From assembly GCA_017530965.1 (NCBI GenBank), contig JAFXLS010000042.1, positions 1-64,000 of the forward strand: a stretch of DNA of 64,000 nucleotides. Reading direction: 5' to 3'. Shown one piece after another: positions 43,690 through 51,800 of the stretch. The notes beneath the pieces are model-generated. The model saw only the letters and a program-made list of their open reading frames with translations. It had not been told where the DNA came from and did no database searches. Origin of the DNA: Fibrobacter sp. Lineage in GTDB: Bacteria; Fibrobacterota; Fibrobacteria; Fibrobacterales; Fibrobacteraceae. How positions within the stretch are numbered: the first letter of the stretch is position 1; each line of letters opens with the position of its first letter. The translations under genes were made by a program, and so were the position numbers.

Positions 43690-45003
43690 TTACACATTCT
43701 TTCTTGCCCAGGCGATTGCCTCTTCGGCATTCTTGATTTCGCCGTCGAGTTGCAGTTCGAAACTTTTCTTGATGATTTCACCCATCTGCTTGCCTGGCTT
43801 CACGCCCATATCCATAAGCATCTTGCCCATCAGGTAAGGTTGCGGAGCTTCTTCAATCAGGTCCAAATCGCTAGCCGCATTCCAAAGCCTGTCGGCAAAG
43901 CATTCGCCATCGCCAGTAGCATCAGCATAAAATTCCTGCGGAGTACACTTCACAAGCAGGCAAAGGAGCTTTAACCCGCCAAGCTTTACCGCTAGGCGAC
44001 GCAGCGCAGGGGCGTCGTTTACGATGGCCGTATCCAGCGTACTGTAAGCATTCAGAACGAGGGGCACCACCTTGAGCAAATGGGTTTCGTTAGTAATCCG
44101 TTCCAGGAACTTGAGCGAAGTTTCTGCACACCCGCAAAGGAGGCCTGCGAAAGCGAATTCCATCGCCTGCGCCTCCGAAAGAGAGCAAGTTCCATTCCCC
44201 GTGAGGCAGGCGTCGCGCAGCGAAGCCATGTTGTCGAGGATCGCTCCAAGCGCGTCCCAGGAATTTTCGAACGGACGGATTTCGGGGAAATATTCGTTGA
44301 GCTTGATATCCAAAAATGCCCTGAGGCCAAGAGAAGGCTTGCCCGGCTTTAAAAGCCACTTCTTGAATTCTTCAAACAGACGTTCTATGGAAAGATCGTC
44401 CAGCGAAAGGGTTCGGCAAAGTTCCACCGTAGAAGGCGCGAGCGTGCAACCGAATCGACTAGCAAACTGCACACCACGCAAGATACGCAGGGAATCTTCA
44501 GCAAAGGCCGGGCCCACATGGCGCAAAGTATGGGTTTTCAAGTCGTCGATACCGCCGTACGGATCGCAAAGCGTAAGTTCCGGCAGTTCCATACCCATGG
44601 CATTGATGGTAAAGTCACGGCGAAGGGCGGCTTCCTTGAAGCTCAACTTTTCATCGGTATGCACCACGAATCCGCGGTGACCATAACCCACTTTACTTTC
44701 GGTACGGGGGAACGAGAAATCGAGCGACAGGCCCTTCATTGCCAGATGAATGACACCGAACGCCTTGCCGACCAAATTCGTGCGGCCGTACTTCGAAAGA
44801 ATCGGGACCAGCGCGTCCTGGGCCATGTCGTAGACTTCAACATCGTAGTCGCGGCAAGACTTGCCTAAAAGCGCATCGCGTACCCAACCGCCCACCAAAA
44901 AAGCGCGACCGCCCGCTTCGCGTATATCGCCCGCAATTTTAAGGAGGCGTCCCGGCAAATCCGGTTCGAACCATTCACCTGAAAGCGTCTGAATTTTCGC
45001 CAT
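43690..45003 (-). CDS. cca: CCA-adding enzyme / poly(A) polymerase family
   Basis: A class II nucleotidyltransferase that adds or repairs the 3' CCA of tRNA, or part of that task. The head domain shows LVGGWVRDALLGK, the metal-binding DYDVEVY and RRDFTINAM (residues about 35-140), then the RNA-binding DPYGGIDDL and LRILRGVQFASRFG. At 437 residues with no HD domain motif visible. CCA and poly(A) polymerases cannot be split by eye here. It is the last gene of the sigma/PorZ-like operon, 14 bases after a lipoprotein gene. Confidence 0.88.
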   Translation of the reverse strand: MAKIQTLSGEWFEPDLPGRLLKIAGDIREAGGRAFLVGGWVRDALLGKSCRDYDVEVYDMAQDALVPILSKYGRTNLVGKAFGVIHLAMKGLSLDFSFPRTESKVGYGHRGFVVHTDEKLSFKEAALRRDFTINAMGMELPELTLCDPYGGIDDLKTHTLRHVGPAFAEDSLRILRGVQFASRFGCTLAPSTVELCRTLSLDDLSIERLFEEFKKWLLKPGKPSLGLRAFLDIKLNEYFPEIRPFENSWDALGAILDNMASLRDACLTGNGTCSLSEAQAMEFAFAGLLCGCAETSLKFLERITNETHLLKVVPLVLNAYSTLDTAIVNDAPALRRLAVKLGGLKLLCLLVKCTPQEFYADATGDGECFADRLWNAASDLDLIEEAPQPYLMGKMLMDMGVKPGKQMGEIIKKSFELQLDGEIKNAEEAIAWARKNV

Positions 45004-45017
45004 CTACAGGGACCGCC

Positions 45018-45458
45018 TTATTGGAAACTTTCTGCATCTGCAGCAGATGTGTCTACCGGGACTTCGGCAGCCGTACTTTCTGCCGCAGGTTCAACAGCCT
45101 TATAGCGGTCGTAAATGCTGGTCGTTTCTACACCCGAAGAATCTTTTAATGACTCCGATACAGAGACTTCTTTGGTGGTTGAATCCGCAGCCGAAGATTC
45201 CTTCTTGGAATCCCCGTTAGATGTCATATAGCGGTCATAGATGCTCTGGCGAGCCGCAGCTCCTTCCGCCTTCTTTTGAGCTTCCTGCTCGCGGCACACG
45301 CGCAATTCTTCTTCGGCATAGGCTCGCTGGTCCGGGGAATAAGTCATTGTATTCAGGCGATATTCCATTTCTTCGCACACAAGGCCCTGGCGTTCACCGG
45401 CACAACCAATGAATGCAACGGCGATGCCCAAAAATAAAAGCGTCACAGCACGATTCAT
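45018..45458 (-). CDS. Small lipoprotein with two SIYDRY repeats
   Basis: A 146-residue lipoprotein (lipobox AFIGC, Cys19). Residues about 20-70 are helical and charged (MEYRLNTMTYSPDQRAYAEEE), and the second half is Ser/Ala/Glu-rich and looks disordered. The hexamer SIYDRY occurs twice, about 43 residues apart, each followed by a short polar stretch. I do not recognise the family. It lies 16 bases after the PorZ-like gene, so a link to T9SS or envelope work is inferred from position only. Confidence 0.78.
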   Translation of the reverse strand: MNRAVTLLFLGIAVAFIGCAGERQGLVCEEMEYRLNTMTYSPDQRAYAEEELRVCREQEAQKKAEGAAARQSIYDRYMTSNGDSKKESSAADSTTKEVSVSESLKDSSGVETTSIYDRYKAVEPAAESTAAEVPVDTSAADAESFQ

Positions 45459-45474
45459 TTAAAACCTCAACACA

Positions 45475-47613
45475 TTAATGGATAATGATGAACTTGCCTT
45501 TTTTAATCTTGGAGCCACTCTTGACAACATAATAGTAGACGCCCGGAGCCACGAGTTTACCAGATTTTTCATGGCCATCCCACTCAATCTTTCCACCCAA
45601 TACATCTTGGTTGCTGAAAGATCTTATCAAGGCCCCACCCCGGTTGAAAATGCTCACCACCGAATTTTCTGCAATGCCATCAATCGTGAACAAGGCATGA
45701 ATCTTCGGCCTAAACGGAATTGGGTACGCACGAACTTCCACCTTGGCAGAATCCGTCATGTTGTTACGGGCATCCTTGAGGTCATTGCGACGGTAATAAC
45801 TCACACCCTTTTCGTGAGCAAACCATGCAACACCAAGTACGGGATCAATGGCCAAATCGGAAACATTGTTGTCCAGCAAACCATCTTTTGTAGTAAACCG
45901 CTTTACAGTCAACGTATCCGGGGAACCTTTCCTAGGAGTCAGGCGAAAAACACCTTGGTTAGTCGTACCTACCCACAAATTTCCATGGACATCAACATCG
46001 ATGGACGTGAATTCAGCTCCAAGCAAACCATTTGTAGAAGACGGGGTTAAAAGCGTGTCTGATTCCTCGTCCAAATAGGCAATGTTTGACATCGAAACAA
46101 GCCAAAGCCTCTGACCCACGGAATCGTACACCATATCAATCGGAGCCGGGCTGATTCCGCGGTATGTTTTCAGGACCCCGTTGGACAGTTCGCCACCATT
46201 GGACTTTGGCGAGGGGAACCTTATGACATCAAGTCCGCCTTCGTTTGCAAGGGCCCCGCCATTCTTGCTCGCCACATATACAAGCCAGTCGTTTCCATCA
46301 ACTTTAGAATACATGACTCCAGGCACCGGATTTTCGCCAACCCGGTTGGCGCAATGAACTTCACCATCCTTAGTAAAGTAAATCACTCCATAGCCATTAT
46401 TACTACCCGTAGAAGTCAAGAAACCGGAATTGTCAGGAGCAGCAATTGTCGCAACAGAGATGACATAGTTTTCTATATACTCTTCGAAGCAATGATCTTC
46501 AGAAACCGCAAATGTGTAATCAACATTTTCGCCCCATCCGGAATACATCAAATAGACAAAACCCCAAATATGGAAAAATAGGTGCCCATCGGGCAAATAG
46601 GACAAGGCCTTGATTCTTGCCGAATAACCGCTAGCGCCACTGCTGATGGCGCCATAAACATAATGCGATTCTTCCCAGCCTCCAAGATTGCCATAGCTCA
46701 ACTTGCCATCAACTGTAGCAGCAAAAACGCCTCCGTAAGGGGCCGCCCGCAATTCATAGACTTCTCCAGGAGTATAGCCCGGCGTCATTGTAAGGTCGCT
46801 AACCTTCTTTTCGCCATTCCTGCAAAAGAAAATATACTCTGAGCCAACCAAGAAAGAACCGTCTTTAGTTTTAATCTGCCACTTGACCTTACTGGTTCCA
46901 TCGTCATGATACAATACAGGATCTGTCAAGGTAACGTCATCCACAACGACCTTCGAAACGGGCTTTTCGAATCCATCCACCGACACATCTTTGGGAACAT
47001 GAACCCAGGAATTGGGATCGCTCAACCGCCTATCTGCCGGCAAATTTACCCAATCCATTTTGCGAACATAGACGGCATCGTCCATCCTGACATAGAGGGA
47101 ATCCCCTCGCACCAAAAGTTCGCGAATAGGCGTATTCAAAAGCGACTTGGAGCCGATACGATCAATCGTCAATACGGAACGGTTCTGCGACAGGTCAAAA
47201 AAAGCCAAGCGGTCTTCAAAGGTTATCGTCAGAATCTTTTCTTTAATGACCGTACCACAAGGTACCGCGCGAACATTGTTCTTTACATAGGAGCGGCTCA
47301 AAACATTCCAAGGTTTTTGACCACCGACAAAAGAAGCAATAAGGCCATATTCCGAAACGGCATAAAGTCCCACGTCCGAAGAAACGACAGAATGGAATTT
47401 AGACGTTTCTAGTCCATGTTCCGAATGGAGTATGTTGTCTTCGGTAAGGGTACGGTAACGAATACCCCCATCTGTCGCAAGAACAATACCATTATCGCCC
47501 CAGGGAGCCGCATCATAAATAGGGAATGGATCCGAAAACGCCCCCCATTGATCAGTTGCGCCAACAAATACTGCTAAAAGCAGCAAGCATAAAACAAAAG
47601 ATTTAAATTTCAC
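45475..47613 (-). CDS. PorZ-like beta-propeller protein
   Basis: A 712-residue exported protein. Signal at residues 1-19. Most of the chain is strand-rich with two-component-regulator-propeller style repeats (IVLATDGGIRYRT, GNLWVGTTNQGVFRLTP, GVAWFAHEKGVSYYRR), and the last 90 residues are a FlgD/T9SS-type Ig domain (VRAYPIPFRP ... KLVAPGVYYYVVKSG). This layout is that of PorZ, the propeller of the T9SS attachment complex; the match is by layout and not proven. It follows an ECF-type sigma gene by nine bases and precedes a lipoprotein gene. Confidence 0.72.
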   Translation of the reverse strand: MKFKSFVLCLLLLAVFVGATDQWGAFSDPFPIYDAAPWGDNGIVLATDGGIRYRTLTEDNILHSEHGLETSKFHSVVSSDVGLYAVSEYGLIASFVGGQKPWNVLSRSYVKNNVRAVPCGTVIKEKILTITFEDRLAFFDLSQNRSVLTIDRIGSKSLLNTPIRELLVRGDSLYVRMDDAVYVRKMDWVNLPADRRLSDPNSWVHVPKDVSVDGFEKPVSKVVVDDVTLTDPVLYHDDGTSKVKWQIKTKDGSFLVGSEYIFFCRNGEKKVSDLTMTPGYTPGEVYELRAAPYGGVFAATVDGKLSYGNLGGWEESHYVYGAISSGASGYSARIKALSYLPDGHLFFHIWGFVYLMYSGWGENVDYTFAVSEDHCFEEYIENYVISVATIAAPDNSGFLTSTGSNNGYGVIYFTKDGEVHCANRVGENPVPGVMYSKVDGNDWLVYVASKNGGALANEGGLDVIRFPSPKSNGGELSNGVLKTYRGISPAPIDMVYDSVGQRLWLVSMSNIAYLDEESDTLLTPSSTNGLLGAEFTSIDVDVHGNLWVGTTNQGVFRLTPRKGSPDTLTVKRFTTKDGLLDNNVSDLAIDPVLGVAWFAHEKGVSYYRRNDLKDARNNMTDSAKVEVRAYPIPFRPKIHALFTIDGIAENSVVSIFNRGGALIRSFSNQDVLGGKIEWDGHEKSGKLVAPGVYYYVVKSGSKIKKGKFIIIH

Positions 47614-47622
47614 CCCCTAAAA

Positions 47623-48243
47623 TTACGAAAATTCAATAGCCCGCGTTAGTAAATCGTCCAATTTCAAGCAGGAACTTTCATCTTTTTTAAGCTTTGACAT
47701 ATAGAGCTCCTTCTTTTTTCGCATCTTTTTCATGGCGACCTTTTTACGGCTCAAAAAAGTACCCCGGTTGACACCGCAATATAGACAGGCTTCGGCAGCA
47801 CGAATTTCGCCAATGCAATGGAATTCTACGGCCATGCGCTCGGCAGCAGTAAGGTCCTTCATCAAGTAGTCCAACTCCTGACGAACAAAGAGCCTCTTGC
47901 GCTGATCCTGCAACTCCTGGGCAACATTCCTTTTACCATTCATGTCGTAAGGAACATTGGAATCCGACAATTGCGAAAGGGGTACTACAGGCAGCAATCT
48001 TCGATTCATATCGAAAAAAGTATTATGGACGACCGTCCGCAGCCACGGATAAATAGGCATGCTCATGTCCAAAGAGCTTGCAGACCGGCATAAACGGAGT
48101 GCAACCTCTTGAAAAAGGTCTTTTGCACTGTCGTCATCGCTACTCTGGGTCTTACAGAGTTTGTAAATTTGTGAGGCATTCTTGCGCCACACTTTTTCAA
48201 CCCATTCGGGAGGTTCTTCTGTTAAAATTCTTGATTTTGACAT
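47623..48243 (-). CDS. ECF-type RNA polymerase sigma factor
   Basis: A 206-residue sigma70-family factor with the ECF layout. Region 2 covers residues about 25-80 (SAKDLFQEVALRLCR and YPWLRTVVHNTFFDMNRR) and region 4 about 130-180 (LTAAERMAVEFHCIGEI then a helix-turn-helix with CGVNRGTFLSRKKVAMKKM). No anti-sigma factor gene is next to it. It heads an operon with the PorZ-like gene, a lipoprotein and cca. In Porphyromonas an ECF factor (SigP) controls T9SS genes; a similar link here is a hypothesis from context. Confidence 0.85.
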   Translation of the reverse strand: MSKSRILTEEPPEWVEKVWRKNASQIYKLCKTQSSDDDSAKDLFQEVALRLCRSASSLDMSMPIYPWLRTVVHNTFFDMNRRLLPVVPLSQLSDSNVPYDMNGKRNVAQELQDQRKRLFVRQELDYLMKDLTAAERMAVEFHCIGEIRAAEACLYCGVNRGTFLSRKKVAMKKMRKKKELYMSKLKKDESSCLKLDDLLTRAIEFS

Positions 48244-48291
48244 ATTGCAAACAGGAACTTTGACAGCGAACTTTCAGTTGCGATAAAATTT

Positions 48292-50178
48292 ATGAAAATA
48301 AAAGCGAAAAAACGGATTTTTGAAAATTTTGCAAACAACTGTTTGCAGCTATCAACAGCTTTTTTTAGTTTGGCTTTATTTTTGGTAATTTATCCACAAT
48401 CTGTCAACGCTCAAGAGTTCAACATGAACTCCATGCCGCCTCCCGAAATGCAAATGCAATACAGCGCGGGTGGATTGAAAGATGGCGGAACGCTCACCGT
48501 TACCATTACGATTCCAGAAAAATGGCACGTGAACGCCAATGAAGTCACCGACGAATTCTTGAAGCCCTCTTCCATTGAAGCAAAGGCCGAAGGAATTGAA
48601 TTTGCCGAACCGGTGTGGCCCAAGCCAATCAAGGAATACAACGAAGCCCTGGAACTTGAAATTCTGACCTTCCGTGAAACATTCTCCGTAGAACTCCCGG
48701 TAAAATCCGCTAGCGGCAACTACGACAGCTCGGGAACGACAGTCACTTTCCATTACCAGGCCTGCGACAATTCCATTTGCCTCGCGCCCGCAAGCAAGAC
48801 CATTTCGCTCAGCGAAATTGCAGCTGGAACAAAATCCAGCCATGTGAATAGCGGCGCAAAAAAAAACGATTCCGAAAATGAAGTAGCCGCCGCAAGCGCA
48901 GCAAATGATGCAAGCGCCTCCGCTTCGGCCGGAATCATCGCGCTCTTGTTTTTCGCATTCCTCGGCGGAATTATTCTGAACTTGATGCCGTGCGTATTGC
49001 CGGTACTTTCGCTCAAGCTCTTTAGCTTAATTAAGCAGGCAGGCGAAAATCGCGGACGGCTCCTCGCTTTGGGAGGAGCCACAACGGCGGGCATCTTGTG
49101 CAGTTTCTGGGCGCTGGCCGCCGTTGTCGCCGCCGTCAAGGCCGGCGGCGGGTCCGCAGGCTGGGGCATGCAATTCCAGAGTGCAGGATTCATCGCCTTC
49201 ATGGTCGTGATTCTGACCGCATTCGCCATGAGCTTTTTCGGCGTATTCGAAATTTGGCTTCCGTGGAACGCCACCACCAAAATGGATGCCGCGGGACACA
49301 AGGCAGGACTCGCAGGAGCCTTCTTTACCGGCGCATTGCTAGTTCTTTTAAGTACGCCCTGTTCGGCGCCCTTCCTCGGTACCGCCATGGGGTTCGCCTT
49401 CACCGCCAGCACCCCGGTGCTGTTCCTTTTCTTTACGGCGGCGGGTCTCGGGCTCGCCCTCCCCTACATACTCGTGAGCGCCTTCCCGAAAATCCTCAAG
49501 GTATTCCCGAAACCGGGTGCCTGGATGGTAAAACTTCAAAAGGTGATGGGCGTATTGCTCCTTGCAACTGTCGCTTGGCTCCTTTGGCTTGTGAACGAGC
49601 AGGCGGGAATGGCTGGCGTCGGGATGTTCGCCGTTGTCGTGGCGGCAAGCATCGGAGGGAGCATTATTGTCGGAAAATTCGCGCCGCCGGGAGCCGCCTT
49701 TAAACGCGAACTCATAACCCTCGGAGGAAGCATCGTTGTTATTGCGGCCGTCTGGTTTGCAGTCATCGCCCCGCAATACGAACTAGCCACAAGCGAAAAG
49801 TTCAACGCTCGCATGCAAGAGCAGATGACAGCCGACGGCTGGTACCGTTACAGCCCTGCACTCATCGAAGAATTCGCGAAAGCCAATCGCACCGTATTCA
49901 TTGACGCGACTGCCGACTGGTGTCTCACTTGCAAGACGAACGAAGCCGCCGTTTTAAACCGCGATGAATTCCGCCGCGCCATGGACAGCTTGAATGTGGC
50001 GCTGGTAAAAGCAGACTGGACCCGCGAAACCCCCGAGGTGAACGCGCTGTTGCGTAGCATGGGAAAATCGGGTGTGCCCGCTTATGCGATTTACCCGGCT
50101 GGAGATGCTTCAAAACAAATCGTGCTGCCGGAAATACTCACGACAGCAGCGATTGTGGAAAAGATTGTAGGAAAGTAA
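48292..50178 (+). CDS. dsbD: Thiol:disulfide interchange protein DsbD
   Basis: An inner-membrane protein that passes electrons from cytoplasmic thioredoxin to periplasmic thiol proteins. It is 628 residues with three parts: an N-terminal periplasmic domain (about 45-175) with the redox pair Cys158/Cys163 (ACDNSIC); eight or so membrane helices (about 215-500) with Cys234 in LMPCVLPVLS and the partner in STPCSAPFLG; and a C-terminal thioredoxin domain with WCLTC. The signal precedes an AQE cleavage site. It is divergent from the sigma gene with 48 bases between. Likely clients include the secreted thioredoxin-like protein at 4200 and Cys-rich lipoproteins; that is inferred. Confidence 0.93.
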   Translation: MKIKAKKRIFENFANNCLQLSTAFFSLALFLVIYPQSVNAQEFNMNSMPPPEMQMQYSAGGLKDGGTLTVTITIPEKWHVNANEVTDEFLKPSSIEAKAEGIEFAEPVWPKPIKEYNEALELEILTFRETFSVELPVKSASGNYDSSGTTVTFHYQACDNSICLAPASKTISLSEIAAGTKSSHVNSGAKKNDSENEVAAASAANDASASASAGIIALLFFAFLGGIILNLMPCVLPVLSLKLFSLIKQAGENRGRLLALGGATTAGILCSFWALAAVVAAVKAGGGSAGWGMQFQSAGFIAFMVVILTAFAMSFFGVFEIWLPWNATTKMDAAGHKAGLAGAFFTGALLVLLSTPCSAPFLGTAMGFAFTASTPVLFLFFTAAGLGLALPYILVSAFPKILKVFPKPGAWMVKLQKVMGVLLLATVAWLLWLVNEQAGMAGVGMFAVVVAASIGGSIIVGKFAPPGAAFKRELITLGGSIVVIAAVWFAVIAPQYELATSEKFNARMQEQMTADGWYRYSPALIEEFAKANRTVFIDATADWCLTCKTNEAAVLNRDEFRRAMDSLNVALVKADWTRETPEVNALLRSMGKSGVPAYAIYPAGDASKQIVLPEILTTAAIVEKIVGK

Positions 50179-50184
50179 GTAGAG

Positions 50185-50227
50185 ATCCTTCGACTTCGCC
50201 GCTAGTGCGGCTCCGCTCAGGATGACA
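50185..50227. repeat. Dispersed repeat GATCCTTCGACTTCG...AGGATGACA
   Basis: GATCCTTCGACTTCGCCGCTAGTGCGGCTCCGCTCAGGATGACA (positions 50185-50227) lies between the convergent dsbD and glgA genes. It contains the hairpin GCCGC TA GTGCGGC and ends like the elements at 13933-13957. It may double as a terminator, though a T tract is lacking. Confidence 0.6.
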
Positions 50228-50237
50228 TTTCGAGCAA

Positions 50238-51467
50238 TTATCTCTTTCCTTCTTTCTTGTAGCGGTCAATGCACTCCTGGTAGAAGTCAAAAGTCTGCTT
50301 GGCAATCGACTTCCAGCTAAACACGTCGATGGCGCGCTTGCGGCTGACTTCGCCCATCTTCTTCGCCAGTTCCGGGTTTCCGAGAATCTTGTTGAGCTTG
50401 TTCGCGAAATCGGTTTGGAAAGCCTTCGGATCGGCCGGTTCGAAATCCGTTTCGGACTTGGCCTTGAGGGGAACCAGGAATCCGGTTTCACCGTCCACGA
50501 TAATTTCCGGAATGCCACCGACAGCAGAGCCCACCACCGGCGTACCGCAACTCATGGCTTCGAGGTTGATTATACCGAACGGTTCGTAAAGCGAAGGCGT
50601 CGCGAATACGGTAGCATGGCTGTAAAGAACGCGAAGTTCTTCGTGCGGAATGGCTTCCTGAATCCACACCACGCCATCGCGGGTCTTCTGCACCTCTTCG
50701 ATGAGCGCTTTGCATTCATCGGCAAGTTCGATGGTATCCGGAGCACCGGCGCAGAGCACCACCTGGGCGCTCTTGTCGATTTGCGGAATCGCCTGAATCA
50801 GCTGGCTAATGCCCTTCTGGCGCGTAATGCGGCCCACGAACAGCACAAACGGACGCTTCGGATCGACGCCCCACTTAGCGAGGATTTTTTCGTCGAAAGT
50901 CGGGGCATAAAAGTCCGGATCGATACCGTTGTAAATCACCTTCACGCGATCTTCGGGGACGCCGTAAAGCTTCATCACGTCGCGCTTCATGCCCTGGCTA
51001 ACGGCAATCACGCCATCAGCCGCTTCGTAAGCGGTGCGTTCAATCCAGCAACTCATGGCGTAGCCACCATCACCCAACTGTTCTGCCTTCCAGGGACGGT
51101 GAGGTTCAAGCGAATGGGTCGTGAGAATCAACGGGCACTGCAAAAGACGGCTAGCGAGAACGCCGCCAAAATGGCTGTACCATGTATGACAGTGAATTAC
51201 ATCAACGTTATCGAGTGCGGCAGCCCACTGGAGATTGATATCCAACGGCTTGAAAATCTTCTGGAACCGGTCATCGTGCGGATTCAGGCCCAACTTGCGA
51301 GAAAAACCCAAAGCACGGATATTATCCTTGTCTTCGTCTTGCACACCAAAGCAACGTGCTTCCACATGACAAAGCTTTGCTAGTTCCTGCGTAAGGAACT
51401 TAACATGGATACCTGCGCCGCCATAAATTTCCGGCGGAAACTCATTCGTCAAAATTGCTGCGTTCAT
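50238..51467 (-). CDS. glgA: Glycogen synthase, GT4 type
   Basis: A GT-B glycosyltransferase of family GT4, 409 residues. N-terminal NEFPPEIYGGAGIHV and the glycogen-binding-type loop are followed by VIHCHTWYSHFGG, and the C-terminal donor site shows VLFVGRITRQKG and the EPFGIINLEAMSCGTPVV motif that binds the nucleotide sugar. The overall match is to the short Corynebacterium-type glycogen synthase (GlgA/GlgM), not to the 480-residue GT5 enzyme of E. coli. It uses an NDP-glucose to lengthen alpha-glucan. Fibrobacter stores much glycogen. A TATCTTAA box and a candidate structured RNA (51574-51657) lie upstream. Confidence 0.9.
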   Translation of the reverse strand: MNAAILTNEFPPEIYGGAGIHVKFLTQELAKLCHVEARCFGVQDEDKDNIRALGFSRKLGLNPHDDRFQKIFKPLDINLQWAAALDNVDVIHCHTWYSHFGGVLASRLLQCPLILTTHSLEPHRPWKAEQLGDGGYAMSCWIERTAYEAADGVIAVSQGMKRDVMKLYGVPEDRVKVIYNGIDPDFYAPTFDEKILAKWGVDPKRPFVLFVGRITRQKGISQLIQAIPQIDKSAQVVLCAGAPDTIELADECKALIEEVQKTRDGVVWIQEAIPHEELRVLYSHATVFATPSLYEPFGIINLEAMSCGTPVVGSAVGGIPEIIVDGETGFLVPLKAKSETDFEPADPKAFQTDFANKLNKILGNPELAKKMGEVSRKRAIDVFSWKSIAKQTFDFYQECIDRYKKEGKR

Positions 51468-51573
51468 GGAACTAAACTCCGTTTATTGCATTAAGATAGC
51501 TTTGTTTTGCCCACCGGACAAATCTGTAATAAAAATGTAGGTGTATTCTTTTAATTTCTGCGGCATAAACGAA

Positions 51574-51657
51574 GCCCCAGACATTAGTCTGGAGCTGAGT
51601 ATGCCGGCGAGGGGGCGCTGGCTTACGCCAATGCAATCTCAGTTTCGCCCCCGAGCT
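51574..51657 (-). ncRNA. Candidate structured RNA or leader upstream of glgA
   Basis: Minus-strand sequence that can form a seven-pair all-GC stem (GGGGGCG 51652-51646 with CGCCCCC 51617-51611) enclosing a hairpin with a GTAA (GNRA) tetraloop (TGGC/GCCA). CTGAG inside the stem loop can pair with CTCAG (51599-51595) outside it, giving a pseudoknot. A nine-pair hairpin GCTCCAGAC/GTCTGGGGC follows. It lies after a perfect TATAAT and about 110 bases before glgA. I do not recognise a known riboswitch or RNA family. It may be a short RNA or a control leader for glgA. Confidence 0.45.
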
Positions 51658-51660
51658 TTC

Positions 51661-51666
51661 ATTATA
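51661..51666 (-). promoter_or_regulatory. TATAAT -10 box before the structured RNA
   Basis: A perfect TATAAT on the minus strand, four bases before the structured element. No clear -35 is seen at 17 bases; TTGGGT is too near. The 333-base gap 51468-51800 also holds a hairpin GGGCAAGC/GCTTGCCC near 51693-51710 whose role is unclear. Confidence 0.45.
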
Positions 51667-51752
51667 ACAAAAACACCCAAGCCGAGAGTCGCGGGCAAGC
51701 TCGCTTGCCCATGACCGAGGCGCCGCGTTTTGAATTGACTTCGTCAATAAAA

Positions 51753-51780
51753 AACACCCCGCCCATTCGGACGGGGTGTA
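51753..51780 (-). terminator. Terminator of the esterase-like lipoprotein gene
   Basis: On the minus strand ACACCCCGTCC, loop GAAT, GGGCGGGGTGT, TTTTTT. It follows the gene at 51801 by about 20 bases. Confidence 0.88.
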
Positions 51781-51800
51781 AGGAGTGAGTGTGGAGTTTC

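Noticed and set aside
51472-51747. A 91-codon open frame upstream of glgA.
   Set aside because: It covers the structured RNA candidate and several hairpins and has no ribosome site or domain.
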